Notes: generated by a model not told the origin, from the letters alone. Counted from the stretch's first letter, positions 12,148-25,300 are shown. The stretch: DNA of 64,000 bases from Coprinus comatus (GCA_034638255.1 JAWPGT010000002.1:930001-994000); one strand, 5' to 3'. Made by a program: numbers and translations.

Positions 12148-14904
12148 CTACGAAGCTGGCATGTGTCTGGTATGATTATTGGATATCTGAGGAGCTGTCA
12201 CGTCTGTCCGTAGTCCATTCAACATTTGTGTCCACTCATTCTGTCCGAACCCAACAGCAGCACCCCACATGCCTGCCGTCTCATCCGGATGAATGTAATG
12301 GTTGTAACCTCTGGTCTCCCCATATACGGCTTGTACAGGCATGTTGTATGGTTGCACATACCCTGGATCCACTCCACCCAAGGAAGTTTGGTGTGTTATA
12401 ACACCAGGAGGCTGAACGTGTGACGTTTCCGGGATGGATTGCATATGCCCGCTGTTGGGTTGACCATGAGAATACATGGTGGTTGGAGAACGTATAGTTG
12501 AGGAATTATGTGATTGCATGGGATCATATGCCTGTGTAGGCAACACTGATAGGGGATCTAGCGGTGGACTAACAGAATTTGAGTTTGTGGGTGACTCGGC
12601 AATCCCTCTGCTACCTGGTGAATCATGGCTCCGCCGTGAATTCCGAGAGTCGTAGTACGGGAATGCTAGCTTGCGGATATGACCGAAAATTTCTGCCCTA
12701 CTCTTTTCACGGTGTTCTGAATTTTCAAATGCGAAATCGGGTGAGTATAGAGGCGCCAAGCTTTGCAGAATTGTATGAGCTTTGTCAGCCACAGGAGTTC
12801 CCCTACATTGTTCCAAAGTTGACAAGGCCTTGCGTATACTGGCGCGGAAAAGCCCCGCACCTGGTTGATCGGGACTAGCAATCAACTGGAAGGAGAAGAA
12901 CATGGCAGCGGAGAAACAGTGGAATGGACCCCAATTGAGATGTGCAGGGACTGCGAGCGAAGCATTTGCAATTATATCTGGTCTGGACTGACCCACCATG
13001 GTAATCAACTTCTCCGCAGCGCTGACCGCGATTTCCAGACTTTGCGCGGTTTTCGTTGCATCGATGTTGGAGGATTTGCCAGTATCGGTAGTATTGTTGG
13101 TGCTGGCATAGGGTCGGTGGAGCGTAAAACGGATATGGTAGTACGAGGTGCGAATAATAATGCTCTGTACTCCGAGTCGGCGTATTGCTATATTGGGTGA
13201 TGCTAGGCTCCGAGCTACACGGTATTCATCCAGGTCAAGTTCGACTGGAAGGTTCTCCATCCATTGCGTCAACTGGCGGTCATTGGCTTGAATTTTCTCA
13301 TAAGGAACTGGCCGTACCGAGAGTGCGTCATCAACAATGTCCCCCAAAATATATGCCAGGCGGAACAGGGCAATATTTGGCAAGTAAAGTCGTTTATCGA
13401 GGGAAGGATCGCAGTACGAGGGGAGCTCGGTGTCAAAGTGATGTGACGCAAATGCGAGGGGTCGACCAAACATGAAGGCTTGCCATCTGGATTGATAGTG
13501 AATACTTTGTTTAGTGATGGATGGCAAAAAAGCTCACCGTTCTAATAACACAATGTGCCACCAGGCCCAGCGCCGCCGCTCAGCAGTAAGCTGGTCCCAA
13601 CGTTTTTTCCACTTCGTGGGATCGCGGTGAAGGCCCATTGCCATAGCAATCGTAACAAGTTCACCCTTAATATGCCATATCTCTTCACTGTCATTTTTGA
13701 GTATTGTCAAAAAGTGACAACGACAAAGAAGCAATTCGACAAGTTCAATGGTATATGAACGTGAGTCTGCCAAGCGTCTTTGCAGGGAAGTACCAGAAAT
13801 CTCCCAAAATCTGAGACCGATTTCTTCTGGTGTTTCTGAGGAACCTTCGAGGAGAGGGTGTTGAGCGGGCAGATATTGTGTTGCTAGTGCCATCATAGCG
13901 CAAGCTGTAGCCAGAACTATTCGATCAGAGGAGTTTCCGCTCTTGAAACGCGACCATTGGATTGCGAAGGCGGGCTGATTGATATGTCTATATATCCAAT
14001 TACAATACTCAAAATAGAAGTTGATGAGACCGTCGATGATGTCTATCTGGGGAAGCATTGCAACGAGGTCGCGGTCGTATTCGACTGGACCAAAGTCTTC
14101 GCTCTCGTCGTGGCTTGGATGGCGATGTTCTGGGTCAGCATCCTTGGCGTCGCCCTGTTTGGATGAGTGAGATGGATCGTTGAAGACAACAGGGACGCAT
14201 ACCATGAGGAGGTGCGTAGCTGCGCTGGTTGGACCTGCATAGAAGCCTCCGGATGTTTGTGTGCCGACAATACCTGGAGAAGTTGCTTTTGAGACATCTG
14301 AATCGAGAGATTCTTTCTTTGGGATGAGAATGGGGGCCGATTCTGTTGATCTGCGGGGAAGGGAGGTGCGGTGGTGGGGGAAAATATGGGCTTCTACGAG
14401 GGATAGGGAGTGACGGATGCGGGCGAGCTCCTGAGCTGGGTCGATGCGGGTGTATCTAAACAAACTAGTCAATAATGGCGAGCCGGGGGATTGTTGAGGA
14501 CGTACTGATGATCTTCTGGACGGCCGACGTCGCCCTCATGGCCCCTGCCATCCTGATAGCACATTGCGGATGTTCCTTGGAAGGGTGAGAGAGAGATATG
14601 TGGGAATAGAATTGGCTTACCACGAAGGACGCAGGAGGAACATGGTCGCTGCCTGTTGGAGGTTGGATGGTGGAGTGGATTAAGGCGGAGGGACTGACCT
14701 GTCGCACTTGAGCTTCGAGTTGCGGCATGGTTCGCAGTTGATTGCCTTGCGGGCCCGCTTGGTTGGCGGGCGGCCGTCCTGGTTTGGGTCGGTTGTTCCT
14801 GGGGGCGGGGACGTGCGGCCTCTGACGGTGCCGGAGGTGGTGGACCGGCTTGCCTTGGGGCGGACAGTGGTCGGGGAGGACAGGGAGTGGTGGTCGTCGG
14901 GCAT
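12148..14904 (-). CDS. Zn2Cys6 transcription factor with fungal-specific TF domain
   Basis: Gal4-type nuclear DNA-binding regulator. The binuclear zinc cluster is split over three exons near the start (14904 to about 14520): C-x2-C-x6-C in exon 1, C-x2-C in a tiny second exon (around 14640), and the last Cys in the third, giving the six ligands. A basic PTKRARKA stretch lies just before it and probably serves as nuclear localisation signal. From 14470 the protein runs through a linker (YTRIDPAQELARIRHSLSLV) into the fungal-specific TF middle homology region, with RFWEISGTSLQRRLADSRSY, ELVTIAMAMGLHRDP and RRWAWWHIVLLER. An intron lies at about 13530. The C-terminus is Ser/Pro/Gln-rich and probably activating. 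Target genes cannot be told from sequence. It is transcribed away from sti1. Confidence 0.9.
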
Positions 14905-15881
14905 TGGGAGAGAGAAGGGAGAGTAGGGGGTTCATTATTTTATTCCTCTCTTCTACCCTCCCCACTCTCCGGGGTCTCAAAGCCGCATCACCGCCGCCAC
15001 GCCCCCGGCTACCCCCCAGACGATGCACACAACTGCCTCTCATTTGCCGGCGGAATAACGTTATCTCTTTTCAGGGCTGCATCCAGGCAACATATATCTC
15101 GCTCTTTCGTAGAATAATCTCCCCTCTGCGAATACGGAGCGCCCTCAGAGCCTCCCAGAGCCTATTCCTGTGGATACTCTCGGCCATTCCCGTCCTTGTG
15201 TATTTAGCTTAGTACTAGGATTGTTCAGGGTTTCTGACCGCATGCTGCCTACTCGACAGGCTCAGAGCATATGCGACACAATCCCCCATCGTCGCCATGG
15301 TATATACCGTCCCACCCGCCTGTCTATCGCTGTCTGCTCCTTGCCAAAATCCTTCCTCCTCAATTAACAACCTTCAGCTCACAGCAGAACGGTGTCGCGG
15401 CTATCTTCGGCTGATGCTTACCTATGACCTGTCCATCGTTCTTCAGCATATGCTACTCCTCCCGGAAGAAGCTCAAATGTCAGCTGAATCCCGATGTCGG
15501 GCTTGCAATGCTTTCCTAATATGGGAAACTTACTTTTTGGGAAACATATGACGTAGCCCGATATAGAATACCTACATCATATAAACAACTGTTTCGTAAC
15601 TCTATTGCGTTCTATGCAACACCTGCAAGGCTGTAGGCTGCTCTACTTCCATAATCATTATTTTTAGGTGTGCACTATAGAAATATCAGAACGTCAGAGG
15701 GTCCACCCTACTGGAGATAACCACTACGCCGAATATAGGCATCCAGGACCCCAGTATCTGATAACTTGATTAGCCTAGGGTTAGGGGTAAGCTGTAGCAA
15801 CTTCTAGAACAAATGTCTCGATAGTTCCGCAGAAATATAAGTGTCTTCCCGTCTCACTAGCAGCTCAAAACCTCCGGCAAC
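14905..15881. other. Shared upstream region of the Zn2Cys6 factor and sti1
   Basis: About 980 bp between divergent genes. The part next to the transcription factor is GC-rich, and the part next to sti1 is AT-rich. Open frames on the plus strand (such as 14887-15117) are shadows or chance. A heat-shock-element-like palindrome lies at 15802-15809. Confidence 0.5.
15802..15809. promoter_or_regulatory. Putative heat-shock element upstream of sti1
   Basis: The sequence TTCTAGAA is the inverted TTCnnGAA core bound by heat-shock factor HSF1. It lies about 75 bp before the sti1 start codon. Sti1/HOP genes are heat-shock-induced in other fungi, which supports the call. Only one inverted pair is present, without a correctly phased third unit, so it is a weak candidate. 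Confidence 0.4.
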
Positions 15882-17851
15882 ATGTCAGACGTACGTATCC
15901 TCGCATATCCCTGCTGCCTCCATAATCATCCACCTTCACACAGGCAAACGCTCTCAAAGACCAGGGCAACAAGGCCTTTGCCGCCAAGAACTGGGACACC
16001 GCAATCGACTTCTTCACAAAAGCAATTCAGATTGATCCCAAGAATCACGTCCTTTTCTCAAATCGTAGTGCAGCTCAAGCAGGGAAGAGAGAGTACACAA
16101 GTGCCCTTGCTGATGCCGAACAGGTAATCTCTTGATCTATCTCCATCATTCGAATAATTGCTAACCACACATCAGTGCATAACAATTAATCCATCGTGGG
16201 CAAAAGGCTACGCGCGCAAGGGTGCTGCTTTGCACGGTTTACGCAAATACAATGAGGCTATTAATGCATACGAGGCTGGTCTCAAACTCGAAGATAGCCT
16301 GGCATTACGAAAAGGTCTACAGGAAGTAAAGGATGCCCAATGTACTTTTTTTTCTTCTATTTCTGTTTGCCATCTACCCAGTCTCATATATAATCCAGCT
16401 GCCGCTAGTGGTGATGAACCACTGGGACTCGGAAATATTTTTTCGGATCCCAATGCTATCGCTAAACTTGCTGCTAATCCCAGAACATCCAAACATCTCG
16501 CAGATCCTTCTTTCCTACAAAAGGTACATGGTTCATCTACTTATGTGGACGTTATCTGACGCAAGAAATGTCCCATTCAGATTCAAGCCTTACAAACAAA
16601 TCCCGCACTTGCTCAAAAGTATATATAAATTAGTTCTTATCGGAATTGAATTAAAAATTGACCATTTTCATTAGTGCACTACAAGATCCTCGCATGCTGG
16701 ATGCTCTTGGTGTCCTCATGGGCATTGATATCCAAGCTCAAACACGGCCAGAGGGTGCCGGTGATATTCCACCTCAAGAGCAACGCTCTCCTCCCTCTCC
16801 TTCCAAACCTGAACCGAAAGCCGAATCAAAGCCCGCTCCTGCTCCTGCTCCTGCTGCTCCTGCGCAGGAGGACGTTGAGATGGAGGATGTTGACGATGAA
16901 GAGTCAAAGGCAAAGAAAGATGCAGAGGAAAGCAAGAAGCTTGGATCGGAAGCTTACAAAAAGCGTGATTTCGATATTGCTATCGTTCATTTCGAGAAGG
17001 CTTGGGACCTATATCCGAAGGATATCACTTACCTTTCAAACGCAGGAGGTAAGTCAACTTTATGAATCTCTTCGTAGTGTATTTTAATTCACTTCTCTTC
17101 GTTAGCTGCTTATTTCGAAAAGGGCGACTATGACAATGCTATCCAAACATGTGAGAAGGCAGTCGAAGAAGGTCGTTCGGTAAGTAATTATTAATAGATA
17201 CTGGCAGTAGATTCATTCAACTCACAACCCTCATAGCTTCGCGCAGACTATAAACTGGTCGCCAAAGCATTTGGCCGTATTGGAAATGCTTATCAGCGTA
17301 AAGGGGATGTTGCTAACGCCATCAAATACTTCCAGAAATCTTTGTCGGAGCACAGGACACCCGATGTACTCAACAAACTCCGCGAAGCCGAACGCTTGAA
17401 AGTGGAAGAGGATAAGAAAGCATATATTGATCCTGAAAAGAGTCACATTGCTCGTGAAGAAGGAAATGTCAAGTTCAAGGCAGGGGACTTTGTAGGCGCC
17501 TTGAAGGATTACACTGAAAGTATCAAACGTGATCCTAAAGATCCTCGAGGGTACAACAACCGTGCGGCGGCATACACCAAACTTGTTGCACTACCTGAAG
17601 CTTTAAAGGATACGGAAGAGGCAATCAAAATAGATCCCAATTTCGGTACGTTGTGGTTTCTTATCATTTCAGACAAGAGGATAACCTCACCTATATAACC
17701 AGTCAAGGCTTTGTTTAGCATTTTGTATCCCATACTTACGCACTACTTAATACATGCCATTCGTCAAATCCAGAAACAAGGTTTAACTTCACCATCTCCA
17801 CTCGACTCGTCCCGTGGACCTACCTCGTACTCCCTTGAAAGGTTTATATGA
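15882..17851 (+). CDS. sti1: Hsp90 co-chaperone Sti1/HOP, truncated at the C-terminus
   Basis: TPR adaptor that bridges Hsp70 and Hsp90 in the cytosol. A 9-nt first coding exon (MSD) is followed by TPR1 (KDQGNKAFAAKNWDTAIDFF), the DP1 motif region (IFSDPNAIAKLAANP), a Pro/Ala linker, TPR2A (SEAYKKRDFDIAIVHFEKAW) and the first two repeats of TPR2B (EEGNVKFKAGDFVGALKDYT). About 458 residues match the family, up to IDPNF at 17645. After the next intron (17646-17702) only VKA continues the family pattern. The frame then reads unrelated residues to a TGA at 17849-17851. If that intron is retained, the stop is at 17696-17698. The last TPR and the DP2 domain (about 130 residues) are absent, and AP-3 mu ends on the other strand at 17789. 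The gene is a truncation or an assembly break. Confidence 0.8.
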
Positions 17852-19709
17852 TTCTCCAGTCACACGCAGTTGATCCACTTTTAATGCAGAGTACGTATGT
17901 GACTGGATTTTGAAGCGGACTTGAAAAGCATGTGATGGGCGAGGTCTGACGGATCTAGGAGGGAATTATAATTGAATGTCTGCGACTAAGTTTGAGTAAC
18001 GCTGACTAACGGTGTTGTAAAAGAACCTCGTAAATTCCAAGTACTTGATGGGGCTGCGTTGGCGATTTCCCAGCGAAGTACCTATGTATGAACGGGGAAA
18101 ACCAGTAAAAAATATGTTTCTTGTTAGAAAAGAATCGGGAAAAACTCACATTCTTCTTCGTGTCAAACGACCAAGACGCGCCAATATTACTTGGCATGCC
18201 AATGTCGGAACCCACATGTCTCCCGATACCGCTTCCCCGAGAAGCCACACATTTAATCCCACCTGTGTTTTCGCCCAAGTTCATTTCTATGGTCACATTC
18301 TCCAGAGATTGATTCGGCAGTCGTGATGTAAATGTGATGTCGAAATGGGCTTGAAGGACAAGACAGAGTTAAACTTCCGAATGGGAGTGATCAAGTTTTA
18401 ACCCTCACTAACCTCCTGAATCTTCTATATCGTAAAGAGGTTTGATTATAAAGGGAATAGGAACCAAGTCTTTCGTAACGGCGATGGAATGAGAAACGGC
18501 TGTAGGGGGGGAAGCAAAGCGCGCCGTTGGAGTCGAAGCTGAAGGTGAGAAACGGTATTCAGCTAGTACAAATCGTCCATCTGGGGGTATGAAAGACAAT
18601 GATTTGTCTCGAGCCCATCGTTGGAGCCTAATTGATATATAAGCGAAGAGTATTTTAAGTGTGCGAACTTCTCTATGAAGCATATACATACCGTACACAA
18701 GGATGGAAAGCACAATCACTCAAGACCTGGGAGTTCGTAAATGATAATAGGCAATCAGGGGTACCTATTGTTTTGGAAGTCAGTGGACAGCAAATGATTC
18801 TGGCAGTGGATTAGTCCGACCTGATAGTCTACTATTGGTTTCAATCTTGCCCCACACCGTACTTGAGAGTGCGACCCCGTTGCTATTCTCAAACGGATGA
18901 GAAAAAAATTCGAGGTGATGCTAACGAAATACTCACTTGTTCACCACCGCATCAAGCTCTTCTACCATGTCAAAGTAAATTTCATTGGCGTTATGCCGTA
19001 CATTTGCTTTTCTCCACGGAATTGGGGAAGAGAATGGACCTCCACCGACAGTAGAGTTGAATGCGGGGATACTGTTAGCACCGGCTACACTGAGAAGCTT
19101 GGTCAATAGAGATGGAGGAAGAACAATTTCTCGTAGAGCATTTGGTGAGGTTGTAAGTGGATGGCCTCCTGAATCAAGCGTTTCTTCCAAAAGCTTGACC
19201 TTTTCAGAACAAATACAACTCGATCAGGGATTGGAGATACCATACCTGATATACGACATCAAAGTTCTCCTTCATAGTCGCAACAGATACTGTCCCAAAA
19301 TATTCCAAGAGGATGTCAACAAACGTTTGTAGAAATGAAAATGCGAATAGGGGATCAACTAGATGATCGAGTTGAGTATATGCGCCTGGATGTGGCTTTT
19401 GACGTACCATCTCCGCTAACAGGGCACAGGATCCTCATATCTCCACATACTATATGGCAGCAGGCAGTATGAAGACCATTGTTCAAAGAAGGGACGTGAA
19501 GGACTGGTTCCAAGTCTGATGGGCGGGAAGCTTTGGCAAGGGCGTTGTTGAAGGCGTCGACATGGAGGGGAGGATATGCAGGTTGGGATGACCTAAAGCC
19601 AGACTGTATGACCGGGCGACTATCAGCGACGATGTCAGGCTGGGGAACTGTGGGAGAGTAGAGGGACTGACCCAGTGTTATCGAGCAGGATGAGTCCGTC
19701 GATGGGCAT
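17789..19709 (-). CDS. apm3: AP-3 adaptor complex subunit mu
   Basis: Medium chain of the AP-3 clathrin-adaptor-like complex, which sorts cargo from endosome/Golgi to the vacuole. The start at 19709 encodes MPIDGLILLDNTG, typical of the longin-like N-domain. Further exons carry EIVLPPSLLTKLLSVAG and VPWRK-like text (PIPWRKANVRHNANEIYFD). The mu-homology domain follows: RWARDKSLSFIPPDGRFVLA, then VLRWEIANAAPSSTW, and finally KVDQLRVTGESYKPFKGVRG, ending EWRW at the TGA (17789-17791). A late intron with donor GTTAGT inside GSFTTP is needed to reach this C-terminus. Length of about 440 residues is normal. It is convergent with the truncated sti1. Confidence 0.88.
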
Positions 19710-19921
19710 GCTGGTGATGTATAGAAGAGTAGTTGATCTAATCAATTCTTTGGCTGACTATGTACACTTGTATCTCTACGGAGACGCCCAAGACCAGTCT
19801 AGACATTGTGCATCTCTGAATGCCACTAACACCTGCAGTTCCCACCGCTGCCTTTCAGTGACTGTATCCCTCTGACTTTCATTAACTTCCCTCCAGACTT
19901 CCACGCATTCATGAACCTCCT

Positions 19922-21158
19922 TTAGTTGCTAAGTCCAGTGACGAGGGGTATCTTGGTACCTGTCTGGCGAGACGCATATCCAAGTGCAAGGTTTGGCAAG
20001 GCCGGAACTATCTTCTGGACCTCAACCACAGCGTGTTTGAGACCATCGGGTGCAGGATGCCACGCAGGTGGTGTGGGTGTAAGTAAACCCATACTAAGCG
20101 GGGAAGCTGCCACAAGCTGTTTGACTTGGGCACGTTGGCTGAAATGATGTGCAAATACGCTGAAGGTTGAATTCTGCAACGTGAGATGGGAATAGGACAA
20201 GATGACATCCACAGGCTCATGCGGGGCTGTATTCTTAATGAGTATGGCCAGCCTCAGAAGAGTTGGCAGGGGATAGCCTGTTGGGAGATGAGCATCTCTC
20301 TCCGAGGATTAATAAAAGACATATACCAGTAAGCCCGATGTTCTTGACAAGTCCCTCTTCCTTCAGTTTGCGGAGTTCAGCGAAAGCATCCACAACCGTC
20401 TGATCTCCTTCACCCCAAACCTTTCCTTCATCTCCGTCCGCCAGTCCATAAGCAACTGCCTCGCCTCCAAGCGCAGTCGCATGGTTGCCAAAAGCTTTGG
20501 ATGCCACGCTCGTAGCTACAAATTCTACATCATGCAGGTATACTGTATCCAGATAAGGCGTCCGCAACCGTTTCAAGCTCTCTGTAACGGATTTACGGAT
20601 ACTTTCAGGGGAGTAGTCAAAGGTATTGTTCTCAGACCGGCCACATTTCGTCATCTGTGAAACAACTAGGGTCGGTATTGTGTCCTTGTTAGCAGTTCCG
20701 AGGAATCATACAATCTGGTACGAAGCGCGCGGAAACTCGTCTTTGAGCGCCTCGAGGATATTGCCAAGGATATATTCTGATGGTCCGTAATACCTGGAAG
20801 TATCAAATGCACAAATCCCATATCTACACAAGAGGTTGTCAGTCGGCATATTATATATAACATAGAGACAAGATATAACCTACCGAAGAGCCAAACGTAC
20901 AGCTCTGGTAGCTTCCTGACTAAGGAGGTGGTTGTCCGAATTGTATTGGCCTGAGAACACTCCGCCACCGTAGATGATTGCAGGTAGTCGAAGTGGTCCT
21001 TCCACCAACGGCTAGATCTACATGTTAGCGACACCTGATAGCACACACGGACCACCTACGATCTTGTATCCATCCACTGGCTGATCCTCTTCGTTATCCA
21101 CGGGGACATCCACGAGTCCCTTTTCCAGAATGTCAACAGGAATTGTGATATCAGGCAT
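19922..21158 (-). CDS. ara2: Aldo/keto reductase, Ara2-like D-arabinose dehydrogenase, with C-terminal frameshift
   Basis: NAD(P)-dependent oxidoreductase of the AKR fold. The closest match I recognise is D-arabinose 1-dehydrogenase Ara2, of the erythroascorbate pathway, and L-galactose dehydrogenase. The start at 21158 gives MPDITIPVDILEKG. AKR elements are ICAFDTSRYYGPSEYILG (catalytic Asp/Tyr region), TKCGR, LKRLRTPYLDTVYLHDVEF and LKEEGLVKNIGLTGYPLPTL. The frame stops at 19922-19924 right after VTGLSN. The next frame continues without a stop to 19776 with KEVHECVEVWREVNES and ends DWSWASP, a tail typical of this family. One base appears to be missing at about 19924-19928. This is either a real frameshift or a sequencing error. 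Confidence 0.8.
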
Positions 21159-21424
21159 TTTCAAGTCTATTGTAAAAGACTAAAGAGGTAGCGCATCATA
21201 TCAATCAACCAACAAAATAGGCTGGGGTCATCTACGTCTGCGCACGCAATCCTAACACTACGAAATGCTGACCGCCGCATGACCTGGCCACTGCAACTCG
21301 GACTAAGTATATGTATTTCTGCATGGAACACCAAGACAGGAGTATCCCACAGGGTAGAAACGGACAATAAAAAAAAAGAAATGTAAAACGTGTATAATAA
21401 TCTGGCAGATTAATTCTCCTTGCT

Positions 21425-21896
21425 TTACAGCTTATCACGGGTCCAGCTACAACGTCATGTAAGCTTTTGTTGTCAACTTTTCTTTTAAAGAAAACGCACT
21501 TCTTCTCCAATTTCTGGTTGATCTGCATCATTTTGGTCGTCTCATCCGGCCTAATGGTGTTCCAAGGAGTGGGGTTGCTCTTGGTCCAGATAACTATGAA
21601 ATGCAATGTTAAGTCACACCTGGATAACACGTTCAAGCTGGACGCACCAGTGGGCCCCGTAGCAAGACGGGTCAAGTACCAGCTGGCACCAGCAAGAACG
21701 CCGCCAATGATAACGTAGCTGATATATGCCCTTCAATATCTGAAAGATGCTGAAACCATTCGCAAAGCGCTTACATAGGAATTGCCTATAACGAAAATAT
21801 AAGCAGCCGTTTACATAGCGTAGAGGAGTCACATACCTCAACGGCGAACCAATTCTTCATCAGAGACCTGCGGATGTTTTGTTGGGGAGCGGGCAT
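21425..21896 (-). CDS. ndufa4: NDUFA4/MLRQ-like mitochondrial inner-membrane protein
   Basis: Small subunit associated with respiratory complex I or cytochrome c oxidase in mitochondria. Five short exons with introns near 21836-21786, 21772-21718, 21647-21593 and 21500-21448 join into about 80 residues. The N-terminus reads MKNWFAVEAIPIYVIIGGVL. A single membrane segment ends at WYLTRLATGPT, and the C-terminus contains WTKSNPTPWNTIRPDE. This pattern (matrix tail, one transmembrane helix, N-P-x-P-W-N motif) is characteristic of the family. The stop is the TAA at 21425-21427. The small exons explain why no single long open frame covers it. Confidence 0.85.
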
Positions 21897-22334
21897 GATT
21901 GTAATGTGAGGATGGCTAACTTGCGACCAAGAACCGGAGCATCTCTGAAACCAACTCTGCATTTTCTCACGCTTAGTTTCGGGATATTCCGGGAGAGAGT
22001 GCTCCAGCCAAGTTCTAGCCCCATAAAAATGGTTTTTATTCAGTCAAAGAAGAAAGTGTTCATGTCGTCTAGTAATACATAAAGAAGTAGGGCATCGAGC
22101 CAAAGTATGCTGTGGTCTGTGCACAGGGGGGGAATAAATGGCACAGGCGTTAAACGAAAGAGAAAAAATATGTACAAAATGCCAAAAGGGCAAAAGTTAC
22201 GCTTGTGCAAGGCATAATAATAGGGGTACAAAGCATAAGAGGGAAAGAAAGACATACTATTCGGCATAGTGGAATCCAGAAGAAAATAGTTCAGAAAACG
22301 GGACGAAAAGGATACAATGCCTAAAACGATGGCA
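21897..22334. other. Gene-free stretch between two minus-strand genes
   Basis: About 440 bp that hold the 3' untranslated region of the coiled-coil gene and the promoter of the NDUFA4-like gene. No reading frame of note and no repeats are visible. Confidence 0.5.
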
Positions 22335-25300
22335 TCAAAGTATAAAGGTCGCTGTACAGTTTTTGCAGTGTAACTCAACTAAACTGTACATCGGTCCTCG
22401 ACTTTCCACCTCCATGCGGTTCTTCAGCTTTTCCAATTGTTTTTGACGCGAGACAAAACCGCAATTATGGGTACCAGTAAGGTATGAACGATTTGAGGTA
22501 TCTTCCGTGTTATCATGTGATGTCAAGGTAGTTTTGCTGGAATTGGATGTCGGTGGTGTAGGAGCAAGCGCAGGTGTACGCGAAGTACTCCATGAGAACG
22601 GAATCAAATTCGTAAAAGAAGACAGTGATAGTTTCGCTGTGATAGGCGTGGTTATAATGGAGGCAAATCCAGGAGTAGGGGTGTCAGTCGTCGAAGTGTC
22701 ATGTTGTTGTACTAAGATGTCGCGTGTGGGAGTAAGATCAATGCTCTTCATTATTCGTGCTTGTTTATTGGAGTCTTCAGTTTCAGATGACCTAGCAAAA
22801 AAGGAAGTATCACGATGGTTCATCGCGCTGAACACTAAGTGGACGGAAATTAGCAACACGTACGAAAGCCAGTCCGGAACGTAGGATGCGAACCATTTGC
22901 ACGTATACTGCTGTTACTGGCAGCATTATTGACACTGTTACCCGTTAAGGGTAATCGTTGCGGCTGACGAGTGAAGGTAGAAGTTCCTGTCAATTTAGTC
23001 TTCGTAGTTGAGGGAGCCGCCCGAACGGGAGAAGGAAGAGAAACTGCCTTAGGAATGAATGAAGGTATAGTACCTCCGCGTTTTGGAGGAGTGATAAATG
23101 TATTATGAGGTGGTGAAGAAGTGAATGTAGTTTTGGTAGATGTACCACCCGGTGGAAGGGGCTTAGGACGAGGAATACCCGAAGGAGATGCAGCACGAGG
23201 AGATGCTGGTCTGGGGATGACTGACGGAGGTGTTTGTGAAATAGCGCACGGAAAAACAACAGTAGGAACAGGCTGTTTTTCTGGAGACCTGTCGTGCTCG
23301 ATAGTTCGACTGAAATTGAAGTCCTCATCATCATCTTCAAAGCCAAAGTTGAGCATGGGTAGTTGAGGTGGTTTATCAACAGGACGTTTGATGGTTTGTA
23401 CCACAAGTTGTTTTGGTTCAATGACAGGTTCATCATCCTCGGGCTGAGGAGGAGACAAGGTAATCATTATGCCACCTATTTCCCCAAACATCTCACCATC
23501 AGATTCACCGTCCGAACTCTTGCATTCCTGGATATTTTCCACAAGAGCATCACCACATTGTTCATCTTCTGCAACCTCCACAACAACACCAACACCAGCG
23601 GGCAGAAAAAAGGGAGACTCAATCTCGGTCTTCAAGGCTTCCGCAAAAAGCTTTTTATTCCTCTCAAACGAATATTGAGATGGTGGGTCAGGAGCTGAAC
23701 TAATTTTATTGCTATTGCTGACATTATCCTGGTGACAACCAAAGAAATGATCGACAGAGTCTTGCTTATTTTTATGTGAGGTTGAGGTGTTTGGGAACTT
23801 CCATAAAGGACAGGGATTGTGATCAGCGGTATCTTGGAAGCTCAAATTACGAGGTTTGGGCGTAGAAGGAGTAGAATGTTGGTAAGATGCAGGTTCATCA
23901 TCTGCAGAGTCAAAGGACGAGGTCGAATGAAAACTGACATCCAAATCTTCTGAATCTTCATAACCTGCAAGCCCATTATCATCTTCACTTCTTTCCTCGT
24001 CGCTGTTGTATTCATCCTCTTCCCGAACAGCCTTGAGAATAAAGTTGAATCTTGCTTGGCAATCATCTGAGGAATCAACTTCTGTTGCTGAACTCTCGGC
24101 AGAGTCGATCGAAGGGAATGCATTAGCTTTGTCGCGTCCATGGGATGATCGGGGTCGAGGAGAGATATATTCATCAATTGGTGTAGGCAACCGCTCGACT
24201 CCTTGGTTTCGCCTAATTTCGCGCTCCTTCTCGAGTTCCATCATAACTTGACTCAGCTCTTTTTCTAATGATGCTGTTCTCTTTTGCAACTCCTCATTCT
24301 CGCTTGCCAGCATATCTTTTTCAGCCTGCAACTCTTGTTTCTCTCCAACAAAAACTTGGAGCACATCTTCAGCATCTTTCAATTTTTTCTCAACAGCACC
24401 TTTCTCAATCTCCAATAATCCTGCCTGTGAGCGCGCTATCCAAGCATCGCGCCTCTCGTTTTCAACTCGCTTCGTAAGGAGAGTGAGCTGCTTTTCCATG
24501 TCACCAACCCGAGTCCGCCAACCATCAACGTCTTTCCTGAGTTCATCCCGCTCTGCCTTAAGATCTGCAATGAGCATGAGCATCTCATCGCTGGGTTCAC
24601 TGCTGACATCGCTAGAGGAGTCAGAAAACATGGAAGCGGGGCGAAAATTAATACTATCTGGGCGGGAACACGCAGAAGATGACCTCCTACGCATGGTCAA
24701 AGCACGTTCAAGGTCCGTTATGCGCGTTAAGAGTGTATTATGCGACTCCACGAGAAAATGCTGCTCGCTTTCACTAAGCGGCCGGGATTGAGTGAGTCCA
24801 CCAGAAGAAGAATTTTCACTCTGTGCAGACTCAGCCAATGAGAACATACAATTATGAGTTGGAGTCATTTCTGGAGTAGGCAGACCAGCAGCACTAGTAG
24901 TAACACCATGAGAAGGAGCTTTGTATATGATGCTACTCCTGCGACCTGGGCGAGGACAATCGGAGGCGGGGGCCGGTAGAGGACATTCATTTCTACCAAG
25001 ATTCAGGTTTAGGGGAGGTCGACGGCATGCCGTGGTATCAGAGCGTTTCATCGAAGTATCGTCAGGAAGAGTAGAGCTCAAAGACAAGGACCTAAGACCA
25101 GGTCTAGGGCTTGGCGTCAAAGACGGTGTAGGTAAACTATGAACAGTGGCGACTAGATTTTGTGGTGTAAGAGATAGAGGTCGTAAATGCAGAGGACGAG
25201 GCCTTGAAGGGATTGGGGAGACGGGTTGAACCTCTTCTGCTGAGACGGATATTACAGGTATGTCTTCCAGAGTCGAGTCTGGTGTCGTTGGGCCCTCGCA

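Noticed and set aside
17342..17698. Sti1 taken as ending normally at 17698
   Set aside because: The residues after IDPNF in that frame are read-through of an intron with good splice signals, and the family continues for about 130 more residues.
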